From assembly GCA_025964795.1 (NCBI GenBank), contig JAOPYC010000090.1, forward strand, positions 33,281 through 97,280: a stretch of 64,000 nucleotides of DNA. The letters are read 5' to 3'. The notes beneath the pieces are model-generated. The model was not told where the DNA came from. It saw only the letters and a program-made list of their open reading frames with translations, and did not search any database. Each line of letters begins with the position of its first letter. Position 1 is the first letter of the stretch. The DNA is from Marmoricola sp. (GTDB lineage: Bacteria > Actinomycetota > Actinomycetes > Propionibacteriales > Nocardioidaceae). The translations under genes and the position numbers were made by a program. This document shows positions 62,006 to 64,000 of this stretch, one piece after another.

Positions 62006-63178
62006 CTACTCGACCGGCAGGCCGAGGCCGCGGGCGATCAGCATCCGCTGGACCTCCGAGGTGCCCTCGCCGATCTCGAGGACCTTCGCGTCCCGGTAGA
62101 ACCGGGCCACGGGGTACTCCTCCATGAAGCCGTAGCCACCGAAGACCTGCGTCGCGATCCGGGTCGCGGTCACCGCCGACTCGGTGCAGTAGAGCTTGGC
62201 CACCGCGGCCGCCTGCTTGAACTGCTGGTACGGCGCCCCGGCGTCCTTGAGCGCAGCAGCCCGGTAGGTCAGCCCACGACTGGCGTGCAGCATCACCTCG
62301 AGGTCGGCGATCTGGAACGCCACCCCCTGCTTGCGCCCGATGGGGCCACCGAAGGTCTGCCGCTCCCCGGCGTACTCCAGCGCCATGTCCAAGCAGGCCT
62401 GGATGCAGCCCACCGACAGCGCCGAGATCGCCACCCGTCCGTCGTCGAGCGTCGCGAGGAACTGCGCATAACCACGACCCTGCTCACCCAGGAGGTGATC
62501 GGCCGGGACGTGGGCGTCCTGGAACGACAACGGGTGCGTGTCCGAGGCGTGCCAACCCAGCTTGTCGTAGGCCTTCTCCGCGGTGAAGCCCGCCGTGCCG
62601 GAGGGAACCATGATCGTGGAGATCTCCGGGCGGCCGTCCGCACGCTCACCGGTGCGAGCGGTGACGGTCACCACGCTGGTGATCTCGGACCCGGAGTTGG
62701 TGATGAACTGCTTGCTGCCGTTGACGACCCACTCGCCGTCGCGCAGCTCGGCCCTGGTCCTGGTCGCGCCGGCGTCCGAGCCCGCGCCCGGCTCGGTGAG
62801 GCCGAACCCGGCGAGCTTGTCACCGGCCACCAGCTCCGGCAGCCAGGTGTCCTTCTGCTCCGTGGTGCCGTAGGTCAGGATCGGGTTGATCCCCAACCCG
62901 ACGGCGGCCTGCAGGGTGATCCCCATCGACTGGTCAACCCGGCCGATCTCCTCGATCGCCACGCACAGGCTCGTGAAGTCACCATCCTCCCCCGCCCCGC
63001 CGTACTCCTCCGGAGCGGTGAGGCCGAACAACCCGAGCTGACCCATCTTGTGCACCACATCGGTCGGGAAGTGGTGGTCCCGGTCCCACTGCGCCGCATG
63101 CGGAGCGATCTCCTTCTCCGCGAAGTCGCGCACACTGCGACGAAAGTGCTCGTGGTCCTCGGACAGCTCGAAGTTCAT
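62006..63178 (-). CDS. Acyl-CoA dehydrogenase
   Basis: A 390-residue FAD enzyme. FGLTEPGAGSDAGATRTRAE, NGSKQFITNSGSEITSVVTV, then ERQTFGGPIGRKQGVAFQIA and the C-terminal VLEIGEGTSEVQRMLIARGL with the catalytic Glu. Closest in pattern to isovaleryl/short-branched-chain types. It is a second such gene in the window and lies outside any catabolic operon. Confidence 0.92.
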   Translation of the reverse strand: MNFELSEDHEHFRRSVRDFAEKEIAPHAAQWDRDHHFPTDVVHKMGQLGLFGLTAPEEYGGAGEDGDFTSLCVAIEEIGRVDQSMGITLQAAVGLGINPILTYGTTEQKDTWLPELVAGDKLAGFGLTEPGAGSDAGATRTRAELRDGEWVVNGSKQFITNSGSEITSVVTVTARTGERADGRPEISTIMVPSGTAGFTAEKAYDKLGWHASDTHPLSFQDAHVPADHLLGEQGRGYAQFLATLDDGRVAISALSVGCIQACLDMALEYAGERQTFGGPIGRKQGVAFQIADLEVMLHASRGLTYRAAALKDAGAPYQQFKQAAAVAKLYCTESAVTATRIATQVFGGYGFMEEYPVARFYRDAKVLEIGEGTSEVQRMLIARGLGLPVE

Positions 63179-63234
63179 GGAACCGACCCTACGACCCGAG
63201 CATCACGAGGGCGCAGGGTGCCGATCCCCCCTGT

Positions 63235-63240
63235 TAGGTT
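63235..63240 (+). promoter_or_regulatory. -10 element of leaderless methyltransferase transcript
   Basis: TAGGTT, 6 nt, then the GTG at 63247; an ATG follows as codon two. Confidence 0.45.
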
Positions 63241-63246
63241 GAGCCG

Positions 63247-63978
63247 GTGATGGCACAGGACGATGCCGCGGCATCTTGGGACGATTACGCCACGGAGTAC
63301 GCCCAGCTCGACCACTTCGTCGAGGACCTCCCCCCGACGCTGGAGATCGCGCTCGGGGAAGGCCCGGGCCGACTCCTCGACGTGGGCTGCGGTGAGGGCT
63401 TCCTCCTCGACCGCGTCAGTCGGCAGCACCCGGAGTGGTCCACGACCGGTCTCGAGATCTCCGAGGTGCGCGCGGACATCGCGCGCGGCAAGGGCCACCA
63501 CGTCGTCACCGGCGAGATCTCGGAGGCGGTCGCCGGTGAGCAGTTCGACGTCGTGACCTGCTGCCACGTGATCGAGCACGTGCCGGACGACTGGAGCTTC
63601 GCCCAGGAGCTGGCAGCGCTCGTCCGCCCCGGCGGCTATCTCTACATCGAGACTCCCCTGAAGCTGTCCGGCGCGTGGTACTTCCGCCGGAACGAGAAGG
63701 CCGGCTGGGTGCTCGACCCGACGCACGTGCGCGAGTACCGCTCGGCCTTCGAGGCCAACGAGCCGTTGCTCAACACGGGCCTGACCATCCGCGACCTGCG
63801 CGCGGCCCCGGTCCTGCTCGCGCTGGCGTCGGCGGAGACGCTCGTACGTCGTGCGCTCGGCCGGCGTCCCCGGGCCGACTCCAACCGACCGACCGGCTGG
63901 CGGGCACGCCACATCGCCTGGCCCCGCTACCGCGTCCACCACGTCCTGCTCAAGAAGGACACCGGAGCAGCCGCCTAG
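63247..63978 (+). CDS. Class I SAM-dependent methyltransferase
   Basis: A 243-residue methyltransferase. Motif I GRLLDVGCGEGFLLDRVSRQ, the acidic second strand WSTTGLEISEVR, and FDVVTCCHVIEHVPDDWSF (motif IV), then PGGYLYIETPLKLSGAWYF. Such UbiG/COQ3-like enzymes near glycosyltransferases often methylate sugars or lipids; the target is not known. GTG start supported by the leaderless box. Confidence 0.87.
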   Translation: MMAQDDAAASWDDYATEYAQLDHFVEDLPPTLEIALGEGPGRLLDVGCGEGFLLDRVSRQHPEWSTTGLEISEVRADIARGKGHHVVTGEISEAVAGEQFDVVTCCHVIEHVPDDWSFAQELAALVRPGGYLYIETPLKLSGAWYFRRNEKAGWVLDPTHVREYRSAFEANEPLLNTGLTIRDLRAAPVLLALASAETLVRRALGRRPRADSNRPTGWRARHIAWPRYRVHHVLLKKDTGAAA

Positions 63979-64000
63979 CGCCTCGGCGGGGCGCCCTAGA

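Noticed and set aside
1..64000. CRISPR arrays, rRNA, tRNA or complete IS elements
   Set aside because: Looked for spaced direct repeats, tRNA-like clover arms and transposase motifs; none was convincing. A covariance-model search would be decisive for tRNA.

Overview
The window is very GC-rich DNA from an actinomycete. An SsgA-like regulator, an AccD5/AccE acyl-CoA carboxylase pair, 13E12/DUF222 HNH-endonuclease remnants, many GTG/TTG starts and many leaderless starts (TANNNT followed 6-7 nt later by ATG/GTG) all fit a Nocardioides-like member of the Propionibacteriales. That placement is inference; there is no rRNA gene to confirm it. I saw no tRNA, CRISPR array or complete insertion sequence.

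Layout. 0-9.7 kb: a DUF4331 protein, a ferredoxin-reductase-type flavoprotein, a decayed DUF222 gene beside a 39-nt palindromic repeat, small conserved proteins, a DUF480-methyltransferase fusion, an FAD oxidoreductase, an acetyltransferase and a Vsr-like/AbiEi-like nuclease gene framed by short repeats. 9.7-14.3 kb: a sensor locus (stand-alone sensor membrane protein, degenerate kinase, genuine histidine kinase) divergent from a NarL-type regulator coupled to an EamA transporter. 14.3-21.4 kb: a decay zone with a nonsense-mutated NlpC/P60 gene, a frameshifted DUF1295 fragment, a 3' gene fragment and an 806-residue glycosidase-like gene of visibly lower GC, among intact housekeeping genes. 21.4-38.5 kb: hydrolase, phosphatase, a TetR-controlled acyl-CoA ligase/saccharopine-like/SDR operon with a clear palindromic operator, a molybdopterin oxidoreductase + FNR reductase + zinc-ribbon cassette, a luciferase-like enzyme, a LysR/EamA pair, a cysteine-less TraR-like protein, a formylglycine-generating enzyme, PPK2, acyl-CoA dehydrogenase and ArfB.

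38.5-46.8 kb is the most unusual part. An ABC exporter whose Shine-Dalgarno lies in a hairpin is followed by a 46-residue peptide with a near-perfect ribosome site. The last 24 residues of the peptide are only Arg, Thr, Gly and His. A 16-bp perfect terminator-type hairpin follows, then a Ser/Thr protein kinase. Next come an MFS exporter behind a SoxR-type operator and, on the other strand, a caspase-like peptidase paired with a 1035-residue alpha/beta-hydrolase-CHAT peptidase. I interpret the first set as a candidate peptide modification/export system and the second as a candidate conflict or regulated-cell-death module.

46.8-64 kb is mostly core metabolism: a second decayed DUF222 gene with the 39-nt repeat, purE/purK, a NYN RNase, a nucleotidyl cyclase with a PH-domain membrane protein, birA divergent from accD5-accE-maf, then a polysaccharide block (membrane glycosyltransferase-like protein, rfbD, rfbC, rfbB, an epimerase, two GT2 glycosyltransferases), an acyl-CoA dehydrogenase and a SAM methyltransferase.
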